Below, piece after piece: positions 25,465 to 37,419 of a stretch of 64,000 nucleotides of DNA. The notes beneath the pieces were generated by a model that was not told the DNA's origin, ran no database searches, and was given only the letters and a program-made list of their open reading frames with translations. Position numbers and translations under genes: made by a program. Positions within the stretch are counted from its first letter, which is position 1. Every line of letters begins with the position of its first letter. The DNA comes from Heterodera schachtii (lineage: Eukaryota; Nematoda; Chromadorea; Rhabditida; Heteroderidae): the NCBI GenBank assembly GCA_023374025.1, contig SIJG01000038.1:811728-875727 (forward strand). Direction: 5' to 3'.

Positions 25465-26312
25465 TAGAGACCGGACAAGAGGGTCGGTCGAACTGTTTCG
25501 GTTAAAAACCAAAAAAAAAGCCTAAATCGGTAAAACCGAAGAAAAATTTTCGGTTTATTTCCATTTTTCGGTTTCGTTGAATTTGTTTATTTTAAGACAG
25601 CTAAAAATCTCCTCTGAGCAAAATTGTAGAGCTATTGAAGCTCTATCAAATTGTTTACTATAAGTTTGAAAAATTAAAAAAAAATTTCGCTAGTTCTCTT
25701 AGAAAATATTTGAATTTTTTGGCCCCTTGGGATTTTAGTAATTGAAATTTTCCATACATATGCACCTTAGGACGGCGCATCCGGTAAAACTAAAGTTTTT
25801 TGATCCATGGGTCAACAGATTGCCAGTGAATGAACTGAGTTCGCATTTTTGCTTGCAGTTTATGACCCGTAAATTTTTTCCAAATACCCGAATCAAAAAA
25901 GGGAAACCTCCCAATTCGGCGCCAACACTTTCGGCACTGTTGCTAATAACTTTTATCATTAATAAGGAAATTTTTTATGTTTTCCAAAAAAAAGTTATGG
26001 CCAAAAAATCTCAAAAAAAAGGATATTTGCATGGCTTTTTCGGTTCTGTTTGCCAAAACTTTGGGGGCGGCGGTGCCGATAGGCGTCGCCAAGCGAAAGT
26101 TTTTAAGAATTTTTAATGAATTAGAAGAAAATGCCCAACTGATTTTTCATAATGTCGGTTGACTGTTTGATTTTTGATTATTTCGGTCGGTTGTTTTGGT
26201 TAAAAACCGAAAAATCCAAAAATTTCACTGTCGGTTTTTTCGGTCAAAAACCGAAAATCGAAAAATAGCAAAACAAAAAACCAATAAAAAAAACCGACCG
26301 GTCCTATCTCTA
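25465..26312. mobile_element. hAT-like element with 8-bp target duplication ATTTTAAT
   Basis: The ends TAGAGACCGG and CCTATCTCTA are inverted and flanked by ATTTTAAT on both sides (25457-25464 and 26313-26320). Both subterminal regions carry many copies of a CGGTTTTTCGGTT/AACCGAAAA motif (25498-25573 on the left, 26150-26290 on the right), typical of hAT subterminal transposase-binding repeats. The 848-bp length and lack of a transposase frame make it non-autonomous. The interior includes GTTATGGCCAAAAAA (25993) and a GC-rich block GGCGGCGGTGCCGATAGGCG (26068) related to 35330-35480. The overlapping 74- and 124-codon frames at 25735-26116 show no recognisable motif. Confidence 0.85.
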
Positions 26313-26320
26313 ATTTTAAT

Positions 26321-28406
26321 TCACAATATTTCAATTACTTTGTTTTTAAGGTTTTCTCATTAGACTAAGTTTTTCTGCTTAATTTGTGCATTTTAATTTT
26401 TTTTCTCCAATATGTTCGGCATATTGGCTTTGCTCTGTCTTTTATTATTTTGATTTGTGTAATTAAATATATAAATTTGATAAAATTAAATATAAAGCTT
26501 TTTTATTTTGTGTATTTTTCAAAGATAAGAAATTATTTTATTAATCACATTTATTTATTAGGTAGTTGGAATTTTCTAGTAAAATTTCTTTTGCTCTAAT
26601 TTTCATTATGACCTCATTAAATAACAGTGATATTAGTAACTCCATAACACCAACAAAAAAAAAGTTAAATGTGGGTGCCAAAGCTGAATTTTAGAATAAA
26701 TATTTATTAATACTTTTTATTTTTAGTTTTTTTGAATTATTTTCTGTCATTAAAACGTCCGAAAATTGGTCTGTAAGTCATAAATTTTTTAATAGGACTT
26801 GAATTTTCATTACTAATTATAGAAGGAAATTGTCAATTAGTATGTATTAAATTTTTAAAATGAATATTATTAGTATTATTACATTTTATTTAAATTTTCA
26901 TTTGATATTTATGGGCAAAGAATTTGTTTTCTACGTTTTAAATAATCATTCTCGGAACAAAAGCGCCACATTGGCACGTACTTTTAGCAATATTGGTTAA
27001 CATGTAGTTTCATTTCTTAAATAAATTTTTTATTTTTTTTTGAAATGAAATTAATTTTTTTTTATAATCTAAAAATTTTAATTTTTAGATTATTAATGTC
27101 GCGAATTCTTGTTCTTATAAGTATCTATACAAATATATTCTTTGTTTTTAAATTATTTTTGCTAACAATTATCTATTATTTATTACTCCTAAAATTGAAA
27201 GACGACTCAGATTTATTTGATACAGGAGCACTTTTTTATTTTCTAATGTGTATCAGTGACAGTGGCGAAAAAGTGTAAATTATCTTATTTAATTTAATGA
27301 TATTTTGCTTTTATACATGAATTTCGCTCTCCTGCTGCTCGTTAATCCATCCACTGGAATAATTTTTTGGATGAAATGATTTTTATTTTAAAATTTTTAT
27401 TTTAATAAAAATGATAATTTTGTCAAATTATTAAAAGATTATAAAAATTTTATTTTATGCAAACCGAACATTTCCTTTACTTATATCATTTTACTTGTTA
27501 AGCATTTAAAAATTTTAACCAGTATTTCAGTCTTTTTCATTCGTTTTCCTAACAAAATCAGTTGCTTAGGCCGAAAAGGATAATGTTGTGATTATTTTAT
27601 TAAGATTTACTAGATTTTGTTTCTAATTTTATATTTGTCATTAAATTTATTACTTTTAATTTTCATTGGCTATTTTTTTTAAACTTTATTTGATATTCTT
27701 TTAAAATGTCTTTCTAATTAAAATTTTTATGTTCATTAGCTTCGTCTTTTTTTCTCGCGTTTGTGATTTCTCTCAATTCCACAGAATCCTGGCTGAAAAT
27801 TAATATATTTGAAATATTTTCATTAAATTTATTTGAATTGACAATCTTTGATTTTGTTTTTTAATATATATTCTTTATTAAATTTAATTCATGCGCAGCC
27901 TTTCAAAAATTCGTAAATTTGTTTCGTGTCATATGTATGATAAAGAATTTTGTATTGTTTCTAAATAAATTCATAATGATAAACAAATTTTTAGTATTTA
28001 AAATTTTTCTTTCAGGATTTTTTTACATTTCAATATTTATTTGCAAATTCTGACTTATCCTTTATTTATTAGTTAATAAATTCTCGATGAGGTGTCGAAC
28101 TTTAAAATGTCATTTTTAATGATTTGTCCTCTTTTTGATTAATCCTTTTGATTTTGTTATTAAATCTAAAAATTAAATTTTGCAAAAATCAAAAACTGCA
28201 TTTAAACTTGAAAAGTCACAAAATAATCATTTTAACTTCTGTTATTTTTGAAATTTTTAATTTGTCAGGTTATTCGATATTTTATATTTAGTTTGTTTAA
28301 AATTATTATTCTTGAATTTAAAAAACTTAAGCACTTGTGTTATTTTAATTATAATATATGAAAAAAAAATTTCAGTGCAAAAAATATGAATTGAGTTTTT
28401 TTCGTA
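26321..28406. other. AT-rich non-coding stretch
   Basis: No supported feature. Short frames (for example 26384-26599 and 27045-27278) are hydrophobic low-complexity readings of T-rich DNA. Confidence 0.5.
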
Positions 28407-28880
28407 TTTGAAACGACAACGGATTGAAAAGTTAAGGTAATTTTCAACTTTTAAATATTTTTTGTACGTCAAACACTGCGCCGTAATATTATCGACCCCG
28501 TTAATTAATGAAATATTTTTCCAGAGAATTATTTGAAACGACAATGGATCGAAAAGTTAGGGAAAAATAATTTTCAACTTTTTAATAATTTTTATTGGTC
28601 AAACACTGCGCCGTAATATTATAGACCTCGTTAATTAATCAAATGATTTTCCATAGAATATTTGAAACGACAACGGATCTAAAACTTAGGGAAAAATAAT
28701 TTTCAACTTTTTAATAATTTTTATTGGTCAAACACTGCGCCGTAATATTATAGACCTCGTTAATTAATCAAATGATTTTCCAGAGAATATTTGAAACGAC
28801 AACGGATTGAAAAGTTAAGGAAAATAATTTTCAACTTTTAAATATTTTTTTTGTACGTCAAACAGTGCGCCTTTTTTTTA
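28407..28880 (+). repeat. tandem repeat, four copies of a 125-129 bp unit
   Basis: Units start with TTTGAAACGACAACGGATTG at 28407, 28532, 28661 and 28790. Within each lie TTTTCAACTTTTTAATAATT and GTCAAACACTGCGCCGTAAT, the latter followed by ATTATAGACCTCGTTAATTA. The last unit decays after CAAACAGTGCGCC near 28873. The middle units are almost identical, the outer ones more diverged, as expected of an array evolving by unequal exchange. The conserved CACTGCGCCG core stands out in AT-rich DNA. A 95-codon minus-strand frame overlapping its start has no recognisable motif. Confidence 0.9.
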
Positions 28881-31800
28881 TTAACCTCTATAAGTAATTT
28901 AGGGTGTTTTCAATTATTTAAATTATAAGAAAATTTTTATTTACCTTTTAGTGTTTCTATTCATAATCTTCAAGCAATTAGTTTTTCCTAAAGATTCATT
29001 AAAAGGATTTTTTATTTTTGATTAATCTTAATTCAATTAGTATAATTTTCTGAATTATATAATTTATATTATTTTTGTGGCTTATTCGAATAAATTAAAT
29101 GCAAATTTATATAATCCTTTGGAATAATTCAACTATATATTTTTTGTTCGTATATTTTTCTTTATAAGTTTTGGTATATTCCATTTAATTAATGATCTTT
29201 TAATTATAGTTTTTAAAATCTTATTAATATTTGATGAAAAAATCATTGAAAGTATTTTGGTATATTTTTTGATATAATATTTTAAAAGATTTTAATTAAT
29301 TATACTATTATGACATATGATGATTTATTAGTAATTTTTTTTATTAATTTTATGCTATTAGTTACCGTAACAGGTTTTAAATTCTTTTTTTTCTAGTCTT
29401 CTACCTTTCATCAAACATAATTCCATTCCACATATTTTGTTTTTTCGTTGTTGAATTAAATTTTTATTTATCTTATTCAATTATGCTTTAAAAAATATTT
29501 TTACTTTATTTTGTTTCTTTAAAAATATGTTCATTATTTTTATCTTTATAGCTTCGTTTTCTTTTGATAATTACTTTAATTTTAAGACCTTCAAAAACTC
29601 ATAAATAATTTAAAACAAAAAATTTTCATTTCTCCATTTTTTGCATTTTGAACATTTTTCGAATAAAACTTTTTCATTTTTTTCACAACTTTTATTTTAA
29701 AAATATATATTTACTTCATTGCTTTTATTGACAACTTTTATTTATTTATACTCGTCAAATTTGTAGTGTTAAATTCTTGCTTTTTCGTTCAAAATACGCT
29801 CCAATTTTTCTCTTTGATTGATTTTTTGACCTTTTGAGTATTGCCATTTTTAGAGTTTTTTATTTGCTTTTCTTTTTTAACCTTTTTATATATGCAAATA
29901 AGATTTAACATATAATTGATTGAGTTTAAAAATTCTTATCAATTCGAAATAATTATCGAAATATATTTTAATTTTTTAATATTTTTAATGTAAGTAAAAA
30001 AGTGACAAAATTTAATCTTGGATCATACATTAGCACTAATGTTTAATTACCGAAGTAATAGTATATTTTATGTTTTATTAGCCTATTTTATTTTTTGTTT
30101 TTTTAAATGAATTCCAAGTTTTAGCTCCTTTTATTATAATTGAAAATTAAAAAATTTAATAAGTCTCTTTTGATGGTATTGCAAAATTTTGACAGTTAAA
30201 AAAATTTCCTAAAATTATAATTAAAACAATTCATTTTTTTAAAGTTTTTCATGGCATAGTCTGAAGTACACCAGTATTTTTTATGAGTTGCGTTATAAAG
30301 GTCTTTTTAATACTTTCAAATTATTGTTTTAATACCTTTATTATGTTGGATGTTCATAATATTTAGTTATAATGATCTCAAAAAATAATATTCGGTTACA
30401 CAATGCATGTATATTTTGTGTCCATTGTTGTCCTAACTTCAAGGAAATTGGAAGCGACTTGACTTGTTAAGCTATCTTATTCTTATGTTTATAATTGGCA
30501 TTTAAACAATTAAATATTTAATTTCGGGTAACTATTTTTTAAGAGTTTCTATTTAAAAATATACTAAAATGATGTTGAAATCCATAAATTTATTTGTTTT
30601 TACAAAATTTACTCGGTTTGCGTAAATATTTAACCCGTATTCAGGCAGAAAAATATCAGGTTCCTGCGAGATTATTTATATAATTTCTATTTATTTTATT
30701 TGTTAATAATCGTAAATGATTTAATTAAAAAGATAATTTCATAAATATATTCATTTATTTTTTAAATATATATTAGTGATAATTTTATATAATGATTCCT
30801 TTACTCTTAGGAAACGATAAATTTTGGTTTTTCAGTATTGATAATGTTAAATTGTTAAAATTGAAAAAAATTATTTATATAATGATGGAAACTTTAAGAA
30901 TTAACAATAATTTGATATTTATTTTAATGATATACAAGTGACAGAACCTCGTAGCAACATAGCTTCATGGTAAACACTATTTTTATTATATTTTTATAAA
31001 TAAAACTTATTTTAAAAGACGATTAAAGCAATGCAAAAAATATATTAAAATATATAAAAGCAAAATATTAAATTATATAAACTTATTATTTATTAACATT
31101 TTCAGTTGCATTTTTTTTTATTAATTTGTATTATTTATATTTTCACGAAATTGGGTGTTAATATGGAAAAATACAATTGAGAAGAGAATTTGAAATTGAT
31201 ATAAATAATATTCGAAAAAGAAAAATGTAAAATATATTAAAGCGAAACATTTAGACACAAATATCAAAATTTTAGTAAATGAAGGAAGCAATATGGCTTT
31301 GAATAAATTTTTATCAAACATGATTTTTGTGGTTTTTTGTTTCATGATGAATTTTATTTTCATCAATTTAATAAAAGAAAAATTTATTTAATTTAATGTT
31401 AAGCCTATTATTAATTTAACCTATTATTATATATAAACTCAACTGATTTTTATAATTATCATTTTGGATATTTTAAATTTCATAAGATCCGACACCCCAT
31501 ATTCTTTAACCTATCAAAATTAATATTACAATAAAGATTTCTCTAAATACTTATTTTAATTTTATTATAAATTACTTTTTAAATGAATTTTTTCTGAATT
31601 TTTCAATTATATAATCTATTTTTGAATTTAGCATAGAAAATATTCATCCCATTTATTTTGATTTTTAAAAACAAATGCCCTTGAACTCGGCGAATCTGCT
31701 TGCGCTTTTTAAGCAATTTGAATTGCATAGTTCATAATTAATAAATAATTAAATAAAAATCCAAAGATTATAAATACAAAAATGTTGCTTTTACATATAT

Positions 31801-32229
31801 AATGCATTCTGTAAATTATTTTTTTTATTTTAGTTGTTTGGCTTTTAAATTAATATAATTGGTTCTTTTAAATTTTCACTTTTGTTTTTCTATATTTTAT
31901 AATAAATCCAATTGTTGTTCCAATAAATAATAGAGTAATAAATTCAAAATTATTTTAAAATTATTGTTTTAATATTCAAACAATTTTAAAGTGTAACATT
32001 GTGTTTATTTATTAATTAAATGCATGTCTTTAATCTTTCGTATTATCAGTTTTATTGTTTTATTTATAATTGCAAACCGAGTTATTTGTATTTTAATTTT
32101 ATGATTTTTTGTAAATAATTTTTTTTCTTATATTTCTTGCAGATTAATTCCAGATTAAATTCTCTTCACGAGAATGATTTATGATTTTTAGTTTTGATTA
32201 TTTTTCCATATAGGTTTTATGCTCCTCCC
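28881..32229. other. AT-rich non-coding stretch
   Basis: About 3.3 kb without a feature I can support. Confidence 0.5.
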
Positions 32230-32640
32230 ACATTCCTTGGAGACGTACTATTATTTACTGGTGCTAGTGCGTTTCGTAAAACGGTCAGCCATAAAACTAG
32301 CACCCATGCTCATTTCGTAAAAGAGTCAGCGCTTTTCGTAAAAGGGCCTATGGGTTTGAAACAAAAAATGTGTAACACATAAAAATTCTTAACTTGGCTT
32401 AAGTTCAATCAAATTAATTATTCATAGTATCATTAAATAGCTTTAAGTATTCGCTATCAGAATATGATTTTTTTAAAATTTTTTACTTAAGTATAAAAAA
32501 AGTTATTGTCATAAAATTTCAAAAAATATGAAATCAGGAATTTTTGTCTATAACTTTTTTAAACTTAATGAAATTTTCTGAAGTTATAAAGGTATATAGA
32601 AAATTTTGTGTTGTCTCAATTGCATTTTACTTTCATAATA
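32230..32640. mobile_element. half of a hairpin-type element with repeated TTTCGTAAAA motifs
   Basis: GCGTTTCGTAAAACGGTCAG, CATTTCGTAAAAGAGTCAGC and GCTTTTCGTAAAAGGGCC are tandem variants at 32270-32346. They are followed by GAAACAAAAAATGTGTAACA and AACTTGGCTTAAGTTCAATC. From about 32390 to 32640 the sequence matches the arm and core of the element at 10087-10652 (blocks AACTTGGCTTAA, TATCATTAAATAGC, TATCAGAATAT, TCAATTGCATTTTA), but its outer part is unrelated. No inverted second arm is present, so it is truncated. Confidence 0.6.
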
Positions 32641-33375
32641 TTTTCATTGTATTTATTTAAAATTTATATATAAAGCTGGCATTAATTTACTTCGCTTGAA
32701 TTTGTTTAACTTTTATTATAATTTATATTTAGAAATGTTAATTAATCACAAGCTTTCTTGACGTAGTTTGTTGATCAATACGCACACTATCTTTAATGCG
32801 TCAAAATAAAAAAGCAACGGTTTGCAATCGGTTTTTGAGGCAAGAGAGCCATTTATTTTTCAGTTTTAATTAAAAAATGTTATATGGAATCAAGCAATTT
32901 TATTTTATTTTAGGACATTAATTGGAGTAATTGTTTAGGCATTACAAATAATTATTTAAAATCAAATATTATGACATAATAAATTTCAGAAGCTAACTAG
33001 CAGGATTTCATTGTTAAACTACAAATATTAATTGTCTTTATCATTATCCACTAATTTTCAATTCAAAAATTAAATTACATCGAATATATCAATAAATTTA
33101 TTCATTTTACATATATTTTAAAGTACACTTTTATTTTACTTTATTTTCTTCTAAGTTTTATATTATCATTTTAGGAAGATTTTGGTATTTTTATTATTCC
33201 TATTATATAGTTGATTGAGTTATTTGAAACACCAACTAAGAAATATGACGTAATCGCTGCTCATTTTTTGCATTTTTTAATCTTAATTAGATTTATTAAT
33301 TAACTTAATAATTTTTTTATAAATTCATAAAATTTTGCGTTTTAACTTTAATCTTAGTTTCCTTGTTAAGTGTTG
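32641..33375. other. AT-rich non-coding stretch
   Basis: No supported feature. Confidence 0.5.
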
Positions 33376-33792
33376 CGACTTTTGTGCCGCACAGCAAAAA
33401 CGGACACTTGCGCCGCTCAGCAAAATCGTCATTTTCGCCGCGGACATTTGCGCCTCGACACTTGCGCCGACCAGCAAAAATGGACATTTGCGCCGCTCAC
33501 TTAGAACTATATTTTAAAATATTTTTACCAATTTTCAATGAATTTGACTCAAAATACTGTGCAACAATAAAAAAACATTAAAATAAATGCAAAAAAAAAA
33601 AAATAATAATCACAACGATAGACATGTATTTTTTATTTTTGTTAATGAGTACATCAGCAGCAAAGGCAAATTTAATGCCAAGGAAAACAAAAATTATAAG
33701 CCACATTTATATATACAAATTTTTAGTTTAAAAAGATTTTTTGGATTACTTAGAACGGTGCAATTGGATTTTGTAGGGCGGCGCAAATGTCT
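33376..33792. mobile_element. array-ended inverted element, GCGCCGC subfamily
   Basis: The left array 33376-33506 mixes GACATTTGCGCCGC units with CAGCAAAAACGGACACTTGC units, as in the 18008-18902 element. The right end is reduced to a single inverted unit, GGGCGGCGCAAATGTCTA (33776-33793). The interior is AT-rich with no transposase. The right array has evidently contracted. No convincing target duplication was found, so the outer limits are approximate. Confidence 0.65.
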
Positions 33793-35319
33793 ATTCTTAT
33801 GGTTTAAATTCAATTATTAGTTTGATTATTCAATAATGTTTCAGAATATAAGGATGTGTTTTATTTAAAAATTATTATTTTTAATTTAAGTATATCTCGA
33901 TCATCTATCTAGGTTTTTTTGTGGGGCAATAATATTTTATTTTTCAAGTAAACTGCAAAATTTTTATTCATTAATTTTAATACTTAACGTAACTAAATTG
34001 AATATATCGTATCGAAATAATGTTATTTATTTCTGAATCTGTTTTTAAATATATCTATTTATTTTTCATATTTCTTTTTTATTAAATAAATTTTTCTTTT
34101 ATATTAATCTAAGTATGTAATTTTTTCATTTTTCATTGTTTTTTCTATTTTCATTAGAAAGATGCAAAAATTTTAAATAAAACTTTTGAAAGTTTTGTAA
34201 TTTTATTTTAAGGAATTATTTTGAATTCGTGAATTTGCTTTTTATAAACAATTGTAAATATTTTTTCAGGAAATAAGCTTTCATTTCACGATTCGTGGCA
34301 AATAAATTTATTTTTGCTGTAATTCCTTAGCCTTTATTATACTGAGTTTTTTAATTCGTAAATTAGATAATTTAATCGATTAAATTAAATAATTTTCGAA
34401 AATTTATTAAAAATTTACTTTTTAAATAAATAAGCATATGATTAGTTTATTTATTTATATTATGTTATTTTTTGTAAATAAAATTTTATTTCATAATTGA
34501 CTTTAATTATTTATGTTTTTATTTTTCTCGCATAGCTCAATTCCCAAATCTAAGTAGATTGACAGTTTAAGAAAGTGAATTTAATAGCTCTCATGAAGAT
34601 CTCTTAATAAGTTTGTTTAGCAGCAGTAGTTTTTTAAGCATAAAAATTAAAATAAATAAATTAAATTTTTAGGTTTTTAAATATTATTGCATATAATTTT
34701 TTTAATATAAGTCTTTGTTCAATTTACATTGCATTCGGGAAATCTAATTCTGATTGTTTCTCGAGGACGTGTAGTTCTTCGTCCATTCTTTGTAAACATT
34801 ATTAAACTCGATCTTGAGTTTAAACTAAATTTTATTAATTAATATTTTAAATAATATTAGTAATTAATTCTAAAATATCAATAAAAAGAATTAAGGTTTT
34901 TGGATTGAAATATAAAATAAGTCTTATAAAATTGAGTTAAAAATCGTGATATTATTAAAGTATTCCGTTGAACTGTTTAACAATTTGAAATAAAGTTCGT
35001 TTTGTATTTAATTAACTCTTCGATGTAAATTATTCTTAAAATATATTATGCATAATTAATGAAGATAAAAATTCTGATGTTCTTCATTAAAATAATTATT
35101 ATTTTAGATAAAATTTCGTCATTTAGAAGCCAGGGCCAAAGAATGATTCTACAATTAAAAATGTATTAATAATAAATCTAGATGGAATTAAAGAAGTAAT
35201 AAAACTAAAATTTTAAACAAAATCCATATATTTCAAAATATTTTTGACAAAAAAATTTATCGGAATTCATAAATTTTGGTGAAAATTGTTAGAAAATATA
35301 GTTTAATTTCAAATTCGCC
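33793..35319. other. AT-rich non-coding stretch
   Basis: No supported feature. Confidence 0.5.
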
Positions 35320-35480
35320 TGGCGCTGCCTACCGGCATATCGTCAAGCCCAAAATTCGTAAATCTTCTTTATAAATATGGCTCAAAATCGCAAAAATTCA
35401 GTTTTGGACAAAATCAGTTGACAGATCCATACAAATTTTCAAAATTTTCACGGCGTTGCCTAGCGGCACCGCCGGACCTT
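35320..35480. repeat. transposon-derived patch with two GGCGYTGCCTASCGGCA motifs
   Basis: GGCGCTGCCTACCGGCA (35332) and GGCGTTGCCTAGCGGCA (35453), the latter followed by CCGCCGG, are direct repeats about 120 bp apart. The inverse of the second block resembles GGCGGCGGTGCCGATAGGCG inside the hAT-like element at 25465-26312. Probably a degraded element end; no boundaries can be set. Confidence 0.4.
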
Positions 35481-36425
35481 TTCTCCTTAATAGTCTTTAA
35501 AAAAAGCGCGCCATGAAAAAAATTGTTTTTTAAATTTAGAAATGCAAATTTTCTTTTATTTTTTCTGTTAAATAATATGTTAGAAAATATAATTTTTATT
35601 TTATTTTTCGAATAAAAAATTCATTCTATTATAAATTAGTTTTTAAGTGAATTAGGGGGATATATTATTCTTAAATGAACAAATTTATACAAATATTTTT
35701 CAATAAAAAAAACATGTCAATACCAGCGAAAAACTAGTCAACAAGTAAAAAATATTTCAATAATACAACAAAAAAAGCTCAGATGCTAAGATAGCTTCGA
35801 CGTTGGCGCTTATATTTTGTTGAAAAAAAAAACATTCTATCAATCGAATAAAACACAAAAGTAATAAAGGGAATTCAAGGAAATTTAAAGTGACTAAAAA
35901 ATTAATCTTAATTAATTAAATGATAATTTCCAAAAATAAAAGAAATTTTTACCCGATTGTTTTTGTTCTCTAAAATGCTAAAAAAAAGCTATAGTATTAC
36001 ATTAAATTATTTATAATAATAATAATAATAATAATAGAAGAAATAAATTTACTGAAATTTATATCTTCTTCGACAGATCGCTTTTGGCGATAAAAAATTG
36101 CCATAGATAATTTTAAATCAAAAAATAAAAGCAATTAAATATATTCGTCAATATTAATTAAATAAAATGACCAAACTAATTATTAACTAAAAAATATTTT
36201 TTGCAATTTAAAATATTTCAATACCGAAAGAATAATAGTAAAATACATTATAAATAATTTACTAAAGATTATAATAAAGAAGGAACATGAATTGAATAAG
36301 TTAAAAACAAATCTTCTTGCCCAAATCAAATACTCTAAAACAATATAATTTATGTATTATTAATAAAAGAAAGCTATAAATTATACTTAATTGTTTTGGC
36401 AATGTAAATTTTTCCATAAATAATT
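35481..36425. other. AT-rich stretch with an (AAT)n microsatellite
   Basis: No gene seen. An (ATA/AAT) trinucleotide run of about eight units lies at 36013-36037. Confidence 0.55.
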
Positions 36426-36705
36426 TTAAATCGAAAAAAACCTTATACAAAATGAGACATATGTTAATTTTTTAGAGGGCCAAGAATGTAGCTCGGTCTT
36501 CTTTGGTGCCTTCGCTTCGGTGGCACTCGGCTCACCTTTTCTCACCACTTCTTCGATTTGATTGTCAATTCCGGGCCAGTAAACATGCTGGCGTGCAAGA
36601 CTTTTCATGCGCTTCATTCCGGGGTGTCCGCGATGTAGCATTTTCAGCACTTCCGTTTGAAGCGATCTGCGAACTCTTCGGTAATGCTCTAGTTTGTCCC
36701 CCCAT
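36426..36705 (-). pseudogene. Ty3/Gypsy integrase zinc-binding fragment (inactive)
   Basis: The minus-strand frame reads through RRSLQTEVLKMLHRGHPGM and SLARQHVYWPGIDNQIEEVV, the N-terminal HHCC (integrase H2C2) domain of Gypsy-class LTR retrotransposon polyproteins, followed by the linker KAPKKTELHSWP. The two zinc-binding histidines (LHRGH) are present. The expected Cys-x-x-Cys is replaced by Gly-Glu-Pro-Ser (KGEPSATEAK), each explicable by one base change from TGT. Similarity stops abruptly after SWP near 36475 and upstream near 36705. There is no integrase core (DDE), RT or LTR nearby. The patch is GC-richer than its neighbours, consistent with a relatively recent origin outside this AT-rich background. 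Confidence 0.85.
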
Positions 36706-37182
36706 TTTTGAAAAAAAAAATTTTTTTGTTTTCAAAAGTCATGAAAACATGTTTCCAAGGGTTTTTTGGGTCGTTGATCATGAATCCGGCATCTATTTTG
36801 ACCAATTCCGGGTCCCGGACCCGAATTCGAACAAAAAGTCGAAAATTCAAATTTTTCGAATTTCAGATTTTTGGTTCAAACTTTGTTTAAAACATGAAAA
36901 CGAAGTTAAAGTCATTAGCTTTTCAATAAAAGATCATTTAAACCATTTCCTAATTTGCGTAAAAATTCTTGGCAAAAATCAGACCCCTAAATTTAGGGAC
37001 TCTAAATTTTCATATAATAAATTTGTTTCGTATCACAATTGCCGAGGAATCCATCGTTCTGCAATTTTTCTTTTCTGCATTGGCTTTCAATTTGAATCAT
37101 CTTAATTTGGAGAGAAGATTTGAAGAAATATAATATTTGAGCACATAGTTTTAATGTTTTAAATGTATTTTTTAACAAAAAA
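36706..37182. other. unassigned, moderately GC-richer stretch
   Basis: Contains TTTGACCAATTCCGGGTCCCGGACCCG (36795-36821, self-complementary GGGTCCCGGACCC) and CAGACCCCTAAATTTAGGGA (36980-36999, also self-complementary). It may be the body of a MITE between the integrase scrap and the following array. A 200-codon plus-strand frame crosses from the antisense of the integrase scrap into it and has no recognisable domain. Confidence 0.4.
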
Positions 37183-37337
37183 TTCTGGCGGCGAGATAGC
37201 CAAAAAACAAGGCGCGGCGAGTTGGCCGCGGCGTGTTGGACGGCGGCGAGAAAGCTCCGCGGCGAGTTTGCCCCGTGGTGAGTTTCTCGCAGCGAGATGG
37301 CCGCGGCGAGTTGGCCGCGGCGAGTTGGGCGGTTCCC
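37183..37337. mobile_element. one-sided array of GCGGCGAGTTGGCC units ending GGGCGGTTCCC
   Basis: About ten imperfect units of 14-15 bp (GCGGCGAGTTGGCC and variants such as GCGGCGAGAAAGCT). The array ends GTTGGGCGGTTCCC. Read inward, that end is GGGAACCGCCCAACTCGCC, which parallels the GGGAATTGCCACATTTGCGC end of the element at 17576-17918. I infer a single terminal array of a related element family with a different unit sequence; no inverted partner occurs in the window. From 37365 to 37415 GTACCCATTTCGCGATTTTA resembles the hAT-like MITE motifs. Confidence 0.6.
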
Positions 37338-37419
37338 AAATTTAATCGATATTTTTAAGTTTTTTAGCAACTATTTAGGTACCCATTTCGCGATTTTATC
37401 ACCTAAAAATATGTTCCCA

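Noticed and set aside
25742..26116. 124-codon plus-strand frame
   Set aside because: Lies inside a bounded hAT-like non-autonomous element, has no transposase motif, and overlaps another frame on the opposite strand.
28407..28880. CRISPR-like array
   Set aside because: Units are contiguous and about 127 bp with no unique spacers, and the context is eukaryotic; it is a tandem repeat.
36503..37105. 200-codon plus-strand frame
   Set aside because: Its first half is antisense to the Gypsy integrase scrap and its second half has no recognisable motif or coding-like composition.
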